Shown here one piece after another: positions 1 through 7,730 of a DNA stretch of 49,124 nucleotides. A program made the translations under genes and the position numbers. The DNA lies in NCBI GenBank assembly GCA_003252455.1, contig QKED01000112.1, positions 1 to 49,124 of the forward strand. Direction: 5' to 3'. The notes under the pieces are model-generated. The model was given only the letters and a program-made list of their open reading frames with translations. It searched no databases and was not told where the DNA came from. The DNA comes from Gammaproteobacteria bacterium (GTDB taxonomy: Bacteria > Pseudomonadota > Gammaproteobacteria > Thiohalomonadales > Thiohalomonadaceae). The number at the start of each line of letters is the position of its first letter. Position 1 is the first letter of the stretch.

Positions 1-2
1 AG

Positions 3-134
3 GCAGCCAAGGCCCGAGCAAGAGGCTTTCGTAGGGCAGAGAACTATATCGTCGTCGCCTACCTGATCGCAGGGAAGTTGAAGCACCTACCGGCATCACC
101 CTTTGCTACAACATCTTGTGCTCATGCTGGCTAA
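3..134 (+). CDS. ISL3-family transposase, C-terminal 43 residues (enters from outside the window)
   Basis: The reading frame is open from the left edge to a TAA at 132-134. It carries the typical ISL3 transposase ending: a basic ARARGFRR stretch, an aromatic pair, then YLIAGKL. This is the last part of the DDE catalytic region, so the rest of the element should lie to the left of the window. A probable terminal inverted repeat follows at 146-173, which fits an IS end. Whether the whole transposase is intact cannot be judged from here. The family call rests on remembered motif similarity, not a search. Confidence 0.7.
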   Translation, partial: AAKARARGFRRAENYIVVAYLIAGKLKHLPASPFATTSCAHAG

Positions 135-145
135 CGAACGCTATT

Positions 146-173
146 GATTACCCACTCGATCCGCGAAAGAGCC
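146..173 (+). repeat. Probable right terminal inverted repeat of the ISL3-type element
   Basis: Read inward on the minus strand, the segment begins GGCTCTTTCGCGGATC and continues with GTGGGTAA. ISL3 elements often begin GGCTCTT or GGGTCTT. It lies just after the transposase stop codon, and its pattern recurs imperfectly at 811-836, the outer end of the second remnant. No target duplication can be checked because the other end is outside the window. Confidence 0.45.
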
Positions 174-300
174 AGGGTTCCTTGTTGGTTTCGCAACTAC
201 AGGAGATCACATCCTTCGATGCAGTTCCACTCCTAACTCTTTGTTTCTTTATGATTCACTAGCAACTTCTCCTGTGATTTCGTGGGGAGCCCTCAGGCAT

Positions 301-770
301 CGAGGGGGGCCGCCTGACGCTGATGATGTGCCTTGTCGATGGTATGTCCAACAGGCGGCAAACGCGGAGGATGGGCAGAGTCGAGGCCAGCACCTCGGCG
401 AGGACCACGAGGCGTCGTGTCATGCGTTAGAGCTGGGCCCGCCAGGGGATATGTTCCATGGCGCGCCGCCGCAAACATGACAATCGACGCGCCGTAGGGT
501 GCGCTCCAGCATGAGGTGTTGGTCGAGATAGTCGCAATCGCGCACTCGACATCGGTACCTGTCGTGCACCAGCGGGCAACGCGCGCCACAGTGGGCGCAG
601 ATGAGCAGGGCGCGGGGTGAGGGTTCGAGGGTGAAAAGCAGGGTGTTGCCGGACAGCGGGGCGCTATGGGCCTGCGTGAAATCTTTCCACGAGTCAGGGA
701 ACGCCAGGATTTGGCATGGCAGCAGCTCGGTGTGGTCACACGATTGTTTGGTCACAGCGAATGTATCCAA
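301..770 (-). pseudogene. Decayed ISL3-family transposase, N-terminal part with frameshift
   Basis: From 770 downward the frame encodes the ISL3 N-terminal zinc-binding region: a CAHCG knuckle, then VHDRYRCRVRDCDY, then a second CHVCGG knuckle. This frame stops at 420-422. The similarity continues in a shifted frame (about 417 down to 303) as a helical stretch starting MTRRLVVLAEVLAS, where intact family members go on towards their helix-turn-helix. The catalytic core is absent. I read it as a truncated and frameshifted transposase remnant facing the opposite way from the fragment at 3-134. Confidence 0.65.
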
Positions 771-810
771 TCGGGCTGCTGCCTTCCTACTTTGCTGCCG
801 TCAACACCCC

Positions 811-836
811 GTTCCCCACAGTTCTACGAAGGACCC
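811..836 (-). repeat. Probable left terminal inverted repeat of the second ISL3 remnant
   Basis: Read on the minus strand, this segment begins GGGTCCTTCGTAGAAC and continues with GTGGGGAA. It resembles the putative repeat at 146-173 at most positions, with one gap. It lies about 40 bases upstream of the remnant transposase start, the expected place for a left IS end. Its outer edge is only 12 bases beyond the stop codon of the pilV-like gene, so an IS landed immediately downstream of that gene. Confidence 0.45.
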
Positions 837-848
837 TTTTTCGCTGAA

Positions 849-1679
849 TTATGGGGTTGAGGAACAGCTCGCATCCCAGCTGTACTCCGTGTTGTTACTG
901 AAGCTCGCTGGATGATTTGGTGCAGTATCACATACGGCAGTTGTGCAGCAGGTTCCTGTTGGAGTCGCATCGTAGTACACGATTGAACCACCGCGCTCCT
1001 TGTAAGTGCAGGTGCAGGCGACACTTGTCACGGTTGTTGGGTCTGTGCCGCCATCTGTGCCACCCTCCGTTCCTGGGTCTGTCCCAGGATCAGTCCCCGG
1101 GTCCGTTCCTGGGTCTGTGCCGCTATCAGTCCCTGGATCCGTTCCGGAACCAGCTTCTGTAACTGTGTATGAGGGAACCGTGAGAGAGCCATTGCCTTCT
1201 GATGGCGGGGTTTTGAGTGTGGCTGCTGCCAGTGTGGGGCCTGCATTGGTGATAACTGTGGAGAGCGTGCTCGATTGCGTTCCATCCCTCGGATCATTCC
1301 AGGAGACTTCGATTGTCACTTGCTTGGCGTCCCCCCCGAAGGTGTCGATGACCGTCTGGGTGAGGGTGTAAGTGTTGGTTGTGCCGGTGATCGTCGTGCT
1401 GGTCGGCACGACAACACCATTGGTGACCGTTTGAGCAATAGACGTGAAGTCGCTGGAGGCGTTGAGGTTGCGCAGCTCCTCCATCGCTTGCTGTGCCAGT
1501 GCGATGGCTTCAGAGCGAGATTTTGTCTGTGCAGAGCTTGAGATAAGACTACCTTGGAAGCGGGCGAGGGCGACGAGGCCTAGAGACATGACCAAGAGGG
1601 CGATCAGGGCCTCAAGTAGAGAAAATCCCCTCTCCTTACGTCCGAGGTTGATCGCATATCGGTGACTTTGATGCTGCAT
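849..1679 (-). CDS. pilV: PilV-like minor prepilin with (Gly-Thr-Asp-Pro) repeat linker
   Basis: This is a 276-residue type IV prepilin-like protein. A class III leader ends at Gly18 (ERG, then FSLLEALIALLVMSLG), with the conserved Glu at +5 and a hydrophobic N-terminal helix that would anchor it in the inner membrane and pilus. About residues 179-214 are nine tandem GTDP-type tetrapeptides. The C-terminal domain is rich in Cys (CTCTY, CC, C, C), probably disulfide-bonded. An AAGGAG ribosome-binding site precedes the ATG. It is the last gene of the fimT/gspH-pilW-pilX-pilV set, 34 bases after pilX, and ISL3 debris follows at once. PilV proteins are usually shorter, about 150-200 residues, and lack such a repeat linker. 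Confidence 0.75.
   Translation of the reverse strand: MQHQSHRYAINLGRKERGFSLLEALIALLVMSLGLVALARFQGSLISSSAQTKSRSEAIALAQQAMEELRNLNASSDFTSIAQTVTNGVVVPTSTTITGTTNTYTLTQTVIDTFGGDAKQVTIEVSWNDPRDGTQSSTLSTVITNAGPTLAAATLKTPPSEGNGSLTVPSYTVTEAGSGTDPGTDSGTDPGTDPGTDPGTDPGTEGGTDGGTDPTTVTSVACTCTYKERGGSIVYYDATPTGTCCTTAVCDTAPNHPASFSNNTEYSWDASCSSTP
1038..1145 (-). repeat. Nine in-frame 12-nt repeats encoding GTDP within pilV
   Basis: Nine consecutive 12-base units encode GTDP, GTDS, GTDP four times, GTEG, GTDG and GTDP. Codon choice varies between units (GGA/GGG/GGC, ACG/ACT/ACA), so this is not a very recent expansion. The unit length is a multiple of three, so copy-number change would lengthen or shorten the linker without a frameshift. 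Confidence 0.9.
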
Positions 1680-1713
1680 AGCGGCTCTCCTTAAAATTAG
1701 AAATTGAAGTCGA

Positions 1714-2865
1714 CTACCAGTCGCGCCAAGTGCCGGGCAGGCGTACCCGCCCCCCTGGCGTTAGTGCAGGATTACCAAACTTTGAGGAGTCGTAAATAAT
1801 GTCGACAGTACCTTTGATCGCGTAGTCTGACTCGGCGATGACCGCACCGGTGATGGTGGCGTTACCTGCATCGAAGCCGCCCGTGGCATAGATTAACCCA
1901 GAGAATGCTTTGCCATTGAGCTGAGCATCCCCATTCACGATGAGAATAATTCCGGCGTCTATGACCCCAGAGGTTTGGGTGTAGTCGCCATCGACATAAA
2001 CAACGGAGGTGTCTGGATTGGCGGTGAGATAGGCAAGGAGCTCTGACCCCTTAAGATCGCCTTCAAACGTCTTGCTCGCACTGGCCTTTGCATCTTCAAG
2101 GCTCATACCAAAGAAGGTACTGAAAAAGTCCGCTTGTGCGATGGAGCTAAAGTAGGGGTCTTCTGGAAACACTCCATAGTAGTTCTGCACGGTGGGATCG
2201 GACGCATTCGCGGTCTTAGTGCAGTCATTAATAGCATTACAGACTTCACCCGAGCCACCATTAGTACCCAACGTACCGCCCGAGCGCACGGTGATATTAG
2301 TCTCTTCGTTTTTTACAGATACACCGCCACTGAGTACAACATCGTTACGCGCAGCAAGGCCCGCATCTGGCGCAGCCATCAGGAATGGCTTGTATTTGAT
2401 GACCTGTGTGACAGTGCGGCTGATGGAGCGATCATCACACCAACCCGTGGCAACAACGCGGATCTGATCGAATACGCCAGCAATGCCGCCAGCGGGGGTA
2501 ATGTCAGTGATGCTGTCAACCTGATAAGTGGCACCATTATCGAGGGTGCCAGGGCTGCCACTGAATACCGTTGCTTGGAGTGTAGCGACATCGTCCAGCT
2601 CTCCATCGCTATCCAGATCCAAGTCCACTGCACGTACTTGGTTGATCGCCGCGATGGCATATTCCAGTCCTGCTTGAGCAGCCTCCGAGGCCTGACGCAT
2701 GCGATAGTCATTGGCGGTGATCTTCTGATCCATCAGTGTAGTGCGCGCAGTGAAGAGGGTGACTAATGTGATCATCACCAGGAGTACCGCAGCGACAAAA
2801 AGCGTGATCATCCCACGCTGATGGATGCCTAGGCTTGACCCGTAGATGTGTATCGATTGTTTCAT
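1714..2865 (-). CDS. pilX: PilX-like type IV pilus minor-pilin assembly protein
   Basis: This 383-residue protein has a short basic N-terminus, then RGMITLFVAAVLLVMITLVTLF, a membrane helix without the strict prepilin cleavage motif. The following NDYRMRQASEAAQAGLEYAIAAI is typical of PilX proteins. The rest is a long Gly/Thr/Asp-rich extracytoplasmic domain. PilX works with PilV, PilW and FimU/FimT in priming type IV pilus assembly. Its ATG overlaps the pilW stop codon as ATGA, implying translational coupling. The length is about double that of Pseudomonas PilX, so the C-terminal half is lineage-specific. The family call is good; the exact function in this organism is inferred. Confidence 0.75.
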   Translation of the reverse strand: MKQSIHIYGSSLGIHQRGMITLFVAAVLLVMITLVTLFTARTTLMDQKITANDYRMRQASEAAQAGLEYAIAAINQVRAVDLDLDSDGELDDVATLQATVFSGSPGTLDNGATYQVDSITDITPAGGIAGVFDQIRVVATGWCDDRSISRTVTQVIKYKPFLMAAPDAGLAARNDVVLSGGVSVKNEETNITVRSGGTLGTNGGSGEVCNAINDCTKTANASDPTVQNYYGVFPEDPYFSSIAQADFFSTFFGMSLEDAKASASKTFEGDLKGSELLAYLTANPDTSVVYVDGDYTQTSGVIDAGIILIVNGDAQLNGKAFSGLIYATGGFDAGNATITGAVIAESDYAIKGTVDIIYDSSKFGNPALTPGGRVRLPGTWRDW

Positions 2866-3569
2866 ATGGATGGGATTGCCTCGATCTTATCGTTGCGCAC
2901 CTTGACGGTATCAGTGACCGTTTTCGTGATGCTGCTATCACTGGTCAAACTGGCGCTGATTGTGACGACCACCTCGCGAGTGATTGAGAGGATCTGTCCT
3001 GCTGTGGCGTCACCACAGGCGGTAGCAGTGGCCGTTGTGTTGACGCAGGTTTCGTTCACGACAAAACTCAGCTCGGTTATGGTGCTAACACTGGCATCGG
3101 TCAGGGACTCCCAGTCGTAGCTACTGCAGTCAGATGTATCTGCAGTGGTGACACCACCCTTGACGGTTTTGATCGTGCCACCGCTGAGCTTGTATCCGCG
3201 CACCTCGTCTCGACTCTGTGTAACCACACCATCAAGGTCGTAGTCATAGGTGAACATCAGACACTGGTCACCATCACTACTCTGAATATCTGTGTCCGCC
3301 TGCATAAAGGGATTGGGGGTACTCTCCAATGCGCTCACCTGATTGGTCGCATTGGCCCAGAAACCTGCACGCGCAATATCGGTAACCATCAGATCCATGA
3401 CCGCGTTGATCTCTTGATTCAAGCGGATTGATTTGAGCGTACTGGAGCTACTCTGAATGGTTGATAAATAGACTGTTAAAACGCCAGCGAGGATGAGCAG
3501 GCCAATGGTGAGGCCAACCATCAACTCGATGAGGTTTAGACCACGTTGCGCATTGATGTTACTCAACAT
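2862..3569 (-). CDS. pilW: PilW-like minor prepilin
   Basis: The 235-residue product has a ten-residue leader ending in Gly10, followed by LNLIELMVGLTIGLLIL. This is a prepilin peptidase site with Leu instead of the usual Phe at +1 and Glu at +5. The segment LNQEINAVMDLMVTDIARAGFW is characteristic of PilW. A disulfide-capable periplasmic domain follows. PilW is a low-abundance pilin of the assembly-priming complex. It overlaps fimT/gspH by seven bases upstream and pilX by three bases downstream, so the four genes form one operon. Confidence 0.8.
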   Translation of the reverse strand: MLSNINAQRGLNLIELMVGLTIGLLILAGVLTVYLSTIQSSSSTLKSIRLNQEINAVMDLMVTDIARAGFWANATNQVSALESTPNPFMQADTDIQSSDGDQCLMFTYDYDLDGVVTQSRDEVRGYKLSGGTIKTVKGGVTTADTSDCSSYDWESLTDASVSTITELSFVVNETCVNTTATATACGDATAGQILSITREVVVTISASLTSDSSITKTVTDTVKVRNDKIEAIPSI

Positions 3570-4156
3570 GAGGGATACCCCAGTTGTGAGGCCGATGAGC
3601 AGGCTCGCACGCGCCCCATCAGGCTGACCACTACGCCAGTGGTATAATTGGTTGAACCGAATGTGATGGTTCCACTGGCATCCACGGTGCCTCTTGGCAT
3701 GGAAATTTGGTAATCGTTACCACTGAACGTGACGTTGGTGATACTGACACCGCTGTAGTCCGTAGACTGAAGCTGGCGCGTATAGTCGACACCATCGAGC
3801 GTGATGGTGCAGGCGTTATCGGCGGTTGCGTCGGAGGGTAGTTGACAGTTGCAGTCAGTTTTGTCCGTGTAACCAACACACCACTCGGTCCCGCTGGCAC
3901 GTACGTCCACATAGATATTACGGTTTTTGCCGATGGCTTCTGCCCTGGCGAACTGCAATAGCTGGTAGAGTTCCTCTGTTGCCCCCTTCATCTTGTTGCC
4001 TTCGAACATCAGAGCGAAGTTGGGGGCAGCGATCGCCGATAAGATGCCGACAAGCACCAAGGTAATGACGAGTTCAACCAAGGTAAAGCCTCGGACCGAC
4101 CGGTGTCGAAATTCTCCACGCCGTGGCGTGACTTTGGCATAGCTAAGGGTCATCAC
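3563..4156 (-). CDS. fimT: FimT/GspH-type minor pseudopilin
   Basis: This 197-residue prepilin has a 23-residue basic leader ending in Gly23, then FTLVELVITLVLVGILSAIA, followed by PNFALMFEGNKMKGATEELYQLLQFARAEAIGKN in the usual FimT/GspH layout. The rest is a beta-rich domain with several Cys residues (CNCQL and a Cys-terminated end). It is the first gene of the minor-pilin operon. FimT-type proteins belong to the pilus tip or priming complex, and some bind DNA during natural transformation. It could equally be called fimU. Confidence 0.75.
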   Translation of the reverse strand: MMTLSYAKVTPRRGEFRHRSVRGFTLVELVITLVLVGILSAIAAPNFALMFEGNKMKGATEELYQLLQFARAEAIGKNRNIYVDVRASGTEWCVGYTDKTDCNCQLPSDATADNACTITLDGVDYTRQLQSTDYSGVSITNVTFSGNDYQISMPRGTVDASGTITFGSTNYTTGVVVSLMGRVRACSSASQLGYPSC

Positions 4157-4391
4157 GGTATCCGTCTTGACAGAATGTGCAAAAGTAACTCACTGTCCAT
4201 TAGTATAAGTCAGGGCCGTGGTGCCAACCCTCTCTCGTCCCGCTTTCTATCTGGGACATTCTACCGTTGGTCGAAGATTGTGAGCGGCTTGTGAGTGTGT
4301 TCACATCGCATACGATATGGTTGATTTGCGGGTGCCTCGGCCATTTGCCTGGGGCCTGCTGCCCTTGCATTCTTACCTTTAGAGGAAATAA
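4157..4391. promoter_or_regulatory. Divergent promoter region between minor-pilin operon and pilE
   Basis: The 235-base gap holds no credible gene and must contain promoters for both directions. On the minus strand there is a TATACT hexamer at 4202-4207 that could be a -10 element for fimT, with a weak TTGGCA 14 bases upstream, which is too close for a standard sigma-70 promoter. On the plus strand TTGACA lies at 4167-4172 without a well-spaced -10. I found no convincing sigma-54 (GG-N10-GC) site although pilin genes often use one. The individual boxes are weak. Confidence 0.35.
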
Positions 4392-4823
4392 ATGATGTCA
4401 CTCACTGCAATGGCCCCGAAAGGGCGAGGGTTCAGCATGATGGAACTGATGATCGTGTTGGCGATCATCGGCATTCTGGCGATGATCGTGATGCCATCGT
4501 ACACAGACTACGTGAAAAAGAGCCGCCGTGCCGATGCCCATGCTGCACTCACCAAGATGATGCTCGACCAAGAGAAGTTCCGTACCAACAACCCCAACTA
4601 CACCACTACCATTGGCTCCGGTGGACTCAATTGGGGTACGGGTGACATCACCCGCACGTACTACACCATTGCTATCACTGCGGCAGATGCCTCCAGCTTT
4701 ACTGCAACGGCGACGGCCACTGGAGCCCAGGTCAGTGATGCTGAGGGGGGGACCTCCTGTTCCACCCTCACTATCGCTGTGACCGCGGGTGGGGATACCC
4801 GCACTCCTGCCGCCTGCTGGTAA
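4392..4823 (+). CDS. pilE: PilE/PilA-like type IV pilin
   Basis: The 143-residue product has leader MMSLTAMAPKGRG, then the mature N-terminus FSMMELMIVLAIIGILAMIV with Glu at +5, and PSYTDYVKKSRRADAHAAL, typical of PilE pilins. Two Cys residues near the end can form the D-loop disulfide. There are two adjacent ATGs; either fits the AGAGGAA ribosome-binding site. The gene is divergent from the minor-pilin operon. In Pseudomonas-type clusters pilE is the last gene of the minor-pilin operon, so here it may be a minor pilin rather than the main subunit. Confidence 0.8.
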   Translation: MMSLTAMAPKGRGFSMMELMIVLAIIGILAMIVMPSYTDYVKKSRRADAHAALTKMMLDQEKFRTNNPNYTTTIGSGGLNWGTGDITRTYYTIAITAADASSFTATATATGAQVSDAEGGTSCSTLTIAVTAGGDTRTPAACW

Positions 4824-4856
4824 TCCGCCCATTTAGAGAGAATGCAAGGCTATCTG

Positions 4857-5963
4857 ATGCAAGAGGTGTTAGTCATTGGCGGTGGACTGCTGGGCATGCT
4901 CTGCGCGCGCGAGCTGGCCCTGCGTGGGGTCCGAGTTCACCTCATCGAGCGAGGCCACACCGGACGGGAATCCTCCTGGGCTGGCGGTGGTATCCTCTCC
5001 CCGCTCTACCCCTGGCGCTATCCCGATCCGGTTAACGTCCTCTCCAAGTGGAGCCAGGGGCACTACCCGCAGCTTATCGAAGAGCTGAATGAGGCCACCG
5101 GCATTGATCCCCAGCATCGCAGTAGTGGCCTGCTCTTCCTCGATGCGCTGGATGAAAAGGATGAGGCTATCGCCTGGGCTGTGCGCTTTGGACACGAAAT
5201 CGAACTTCTGCGCGGCAGTGCCCTGCATCAGTGCGAACCCACCCTCTCCCCTGAACACACTGAAGGGCTGTGGATGCCAGAGATGGGCCAAGTGCGCAAT
5301 CCCCGGTTACTTCAGGCGGTCCGAGCAGATCTCGAAGCACGTGGTGTACGTATCACAGAGGGGTGTGAGGTGACTCGGTTGGTGTACAAGGCTGGGCAGG
5401 TCAATGGGGTCGAGACCACACAGGGGAGCTTGCTTGCCGAGTGCGTAGTATTAGCTGCAGGCTCGTGGAGTGGCCAACTTCTCGCGAGTGTCGGCTTGTC
5501 GCTCCCTGTTCGTCCCGTCAAGGGACAGATGCTGCTGTTTCGGGCAGACCCCGACTTCATGCAGCGTATCGTCATGCACGACTACCACTACATCATCCCC
5601 CGTCGTGATGGACGTGTGTTGGTCGGCTCCACCTTGGAGGCCGAGGCCGGCTTCGACAAGCAGACCAGCAAACAGGTGGCTGATGAACTTAAGGCGATCG
5701 TTCGTTACATGGTCCCCGGTTTGCTCGACTACCCACTAGAGACGCACTGGGCCGGACTGCGACCAGGATCGCCTGAAGGGATCCCCTTCATTGGGGAACA
5801 TCCAGAGATCGCAGGTTTCTATATCAACACAGGCCATTTCCGTAACGGAGTGGTAATGGGATATGCCTCCGCCCGGCTCCTGAGCGATCTGGTCACCGGA
5901 CACGAACCGTGTGTTGACCCTGAACCTTACGCCGTGGACAGTCGCCGCACCCAGCTGCATTGA
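4857..5963 (+). CDS. thiO: Glycine oxidase ThiO (FAD-dependent)
   Basis: ThiO oxidises glycine to iminoglycine (dehydroglycine) for thiazole synthesis by ThiG/ThiS in thiamine biosynthesis. The protein begins with a Rossmann FAD-binding motif (VLVIGGGLLGMLCARELALRG) and an acidic residue after the second strand. It has the DAO-family middle domain, and WAGLRPGSPEGIPFIG followed by GHFRNGVVMGYASARLL near the C-terminus. Length is 368 residues, normal for the family. I prefer ATG 4857 because AAGG sits seven bases before it; the ATG at 4842 has its purine stretch touching the start. thiG and thiS lie 10 kb away on the other strand. A more general DadA-like amino-acid oxidase role is less likely. 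Confidence 0.85.
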   Translation: MQEVLVIGGGLLGMLCARELALRGVRVHLIERGHTGRESSWAGGGILSPLYPWRYPDPVNVLSKWSQGHYPQLIEELNEATGIDPQHRSSGLLFLDALDEKDEAIAWAVRFGHEIELLRGSALHQCEPTLSPEHTEGLWMPEMGQVRNPRLLQAVRADLEARGVRITEGCEVTRLVYKAGQVNGVETTQGSLLAECVVLAAGSWSGQLLASVGLSLPVRPVKGQMLLFRADPDFMQRIVMHDYHYIIPRRDGRVLVGSTLEAEAGFDKQTSKQVADELKAIVRYMVPGLLDYPLETHWAGLRPGSPEGIPFIGEHPEIAGFYINTGHFRNGVVMGYASARLLSDLVTGHEPCVDPEPYAVDSRRTQLH

Positions 5964-6026
5964 GCGAGTACTCTCACCCTGACCAAATAGGGAGGGGAAA
6001 ATCATCCTCATGTGTCTGTTGAGTGC

Positions 6027-6056
6027 TTGTTCATCTGCACCATGCATGAATATAAT
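6027..6056 (+). promoter_or_regulatory. Probable promoter of tRNA-Thr
   Basis: A perfect TATAAT lies at 6051-6056 and a weak -35 (TTGTTC) at 6027-6032, with an 18-base spacer. The mature tRNA starts 25 bases after the -10 box, a usual distance for a tRNA leader. A small GCCCC/GGGGC inverted repeat lies in the leader. Confidence 0.5.
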
Positions 6057-6081
6057 TAGCCGCTTGCCCCAGGGGCAATCT

Positions 6082-6157
<76 letters not shown>

Positions 6158-6199
6158 GATTTCTTCATTTTAATCAACTAGTTGTCGGATAGCTAAGCC

Positions 6200-6715
6200 T
6201 TAGGCAACACGCTTGATGATCACCAGTGCGGGACTTTTTCGGGAGTTTTCCCCGCACACCTTGTTCGCCGCCTCCAGTAGGTTCTGAAGTTCCGCCGCCG
6301 AGTAGTGGGTGGTGATGCGTCCCGACTTGTGTCCCAGCAGGTCTTGCCGATCCTCGAATCCGGCCCCCGCCGCCCTCAGCCGCCTGCCGAAGGTGTGCTT
6401 CAGGTCGTGAACGCGCACCTGCGCAAGTCCCGCCTTTCTCCTTGCCCGCTGCCAAGCCGAGTTGTGCATGGTGGTGATGGGCTTCCCCTTGTAGGTGAAG
6501 ACCCGCTCGGGGTGTTCTCCCCGAACTGCTTCGATCACCTCGCTGGCGATGCGGCAGTCAGCGTCCGGGCCTGATTTTTCCAGGTCGGCAAGCAACTCCT
6601 GCAGCATCCGGGCCGCCCTCTTTGGGCCTCGGGTATCCTTCACCCCTTCCAGGCCCGCAACCAGCAAGGCGAACGGGAGAGAAAGGAGCGCCCCAGGGAG
6701 CCCACCTGCCGCCAT
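6200..6715 (-). pseudogene. Truncated tyrosine recombinase (integrase), C-terminal half
   Basis: The 171-residue frame contains the C-terminal catalytic part of a phage-type integrase: FTYKGKPITTMHNSAWQRARRKAGL, then RVHDLKHTFGRRLRAAG, then LLGHKSGRITTHYS with the Tyr nucleophile. The HxxR box reads HDLK; I recall this variant in intact relatives, so it need not be a lesion. The N-terminal arm-binding and core regions with the first catalytic Arg are missing, and residues 1 to about 55 do not look like the family. The gene ends 42 bases from the 3' end of tRNA-Thr and faces it, the classic position of an integrase beside its attachment site. I infer a leftover of an integrated element whose cargo is gone. 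Confidence 0.75.
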
Positions 6716-6760
6716 GCCCTCAGCTTGCTCCCTTCCTGCACCAGCGACCCACGCCAGCAG

Positions 6761-7015
6761 CTACCGGAAATCTTGGGGCTCCAGGGCTTGCAGCGTTCGG
6801 GCCCTATCCTCGGGCATGTTGGCCAGGGCCAGCCGGGCCACCGCCTCTCGGGTGGGGGTGTAGCCGACCAGGGCGTGGGACTCGTCACGCACCACCCACC
6901 GCGCCCCGTTGGCGTCGCAGGGTAGTCGGTGGATTAGGTAACCGCTTCGGGTGTGCCGGTAGGCCAGGATCTCCCGCTGGGGTGGAGACTCCACCCGCCC
7001 CCCCGGCCAACCCAT
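6761..7015 (-). CDS. Hypothetical 84-residue protein upstream of the integrase remnant
   Basis: This short frame lies 45 bases upstream of the integrase fragment on the same strand. It has an acceptable composition (YRHTRSGYLIHRLPCDANG, then REAVARLALANMPEDRART) that looks more like a real protein than a shadow frame. I do not recognise a family. It could be a small accessory protein of the lost mobile element, or a piece of a longer decayed gene. No strong ribosome-binding site is visible. Confidence 0.35.
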   Translation of the reverse strand: MGWPGGRVESPPQREILAYRHTRSGYLIHRLPCDANGARWVVRDESHALVGYTPTREAVARLALANMPEDRARTLQALEPQDFR

Positions 7016-7103
7016 CCATGGTGAAGGCCAGCGACAAGGGCAGGGGCCGCCCCTCTGCCTCGCTTTGAGTGGGGAGAGAGGTGGGATTAAGCGTAGCTCG
7101 CCC

Positions 7104-7547
7104 TCATTCGGCCGCGGGTGGCTCCATAGGATTCAGGTCCGCGCTGCGTGCAAAGCGGATGTGGCAGCTGTTGCACCCAGAGCGCAGCCTGGCCACCCCC
7201 AGGGTATCGCGTCGCCCCGATGCACCCAACACCTGAACTTGATCGAGAAGGCTCATTCGCTGCTCTTTGAATGCGTCCATCTGCTGCCATAGGTCTGGCG
7301 ATGCGCGTGAATCGACATTGATCGCTGGGTTACGAAAGGCGTTGACCTGCTGGCTGAGGAGCATGCCTAACGCGCGCAATGAACGCTCATCCATCGGCTC
7401 TGATTCCAGACGCTGAAGGTGGTACTCCATCTGGCGACAGAGCGACTGACGGAAATTCACATTTTTCTCGACGCTGTCAGCTGCTACACCACTCGCCATC
7501 CATCCGACTAGTCCCAGCGTAAGCCACATCCTACTCACCGAACGCAT
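7104..7547 (-). CDS. Cytochrome c'-like periplasmic haem protein
   Basis: The 147-residue product has a signal peptide (MRSVSRMWLTLGLVGWMASG with a VAA cleavage site) and a mostly helical mature part. One haem-attachment motif, CNSCH, lies close to the C-terminus (about residues 127-131). C-terminal placement of CxxCH after a four-helix bundle is the mark of cytochrome c' and c556-type proteins, which bind NO or CO or act in periplasmic electron transfer. It is divergent from the giant lipoprotein gene at 7731. The family call is by motif position and length; the electron-transfer partner is unknown. Confidence 0.7.
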   Translation of the reverse strand: MRSVSRMWLTLGLVGWMASGVAADSVEKNVNFRQSLCRQMEYHLQRLESEPMDERSLRALGMLLSQQVNAFRNPAINVDSRASPDLWQQMDAFKEQRMSLLDQVQVLGASGRRDTLGVARLRSGCNSCHIRFARSADLNPMEPPAAE

Positions 7548-7651
7548 CCTCCCCTCCTGTCGTTACTTGCCTGCAAGCGCTGCACGATAGCACAGCAAAC
7601 AGCGTGGTAGATCCGTTCAAATACAAGTAACAATCAAACGAATTGGTTACG

Positions 7652-7678
7652 TTGACTAGGGTTGTGTCGAGTGATACT
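7652..7678 (+). promoter_or_regulatory. Possible promoter of the giant lipoprotein gene
   Basis: TTGACT at 7652-7657 and GATACT at 7673-7678 are separated by 15 bases, one or two fewer than usual. They lie about 50 bases upstream of the chosen start at 7731 and face the right way. Spacing makes this tentative. Confidence 0.35.
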
Positions 7679-7730
7679 GATAGTTCACTCAAGACAATTC
7701 ACTTCCGCTTTAAGCACAAGGATGTTGCCC

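Noticed and set aside
1038-1145. CRISPR-like array
   Set aside because: Units are 12 bases, contiguous and coding; there are no spacers. No CRISPR repeats or cas genes were seen anywhere in the window.
1006-1371. Plus-strand frame with PGSV repeats
   Set aside because: It is the complement of the GTDP repeats in the pilV-like gene, which has the pilin motifs and the ribosome-binding site.
4200-4391. Sigma-54 promoters for pilE or fimT
   Set aside because: Candidate GG and GC pairs are not separated by the required ten bases on either strand.
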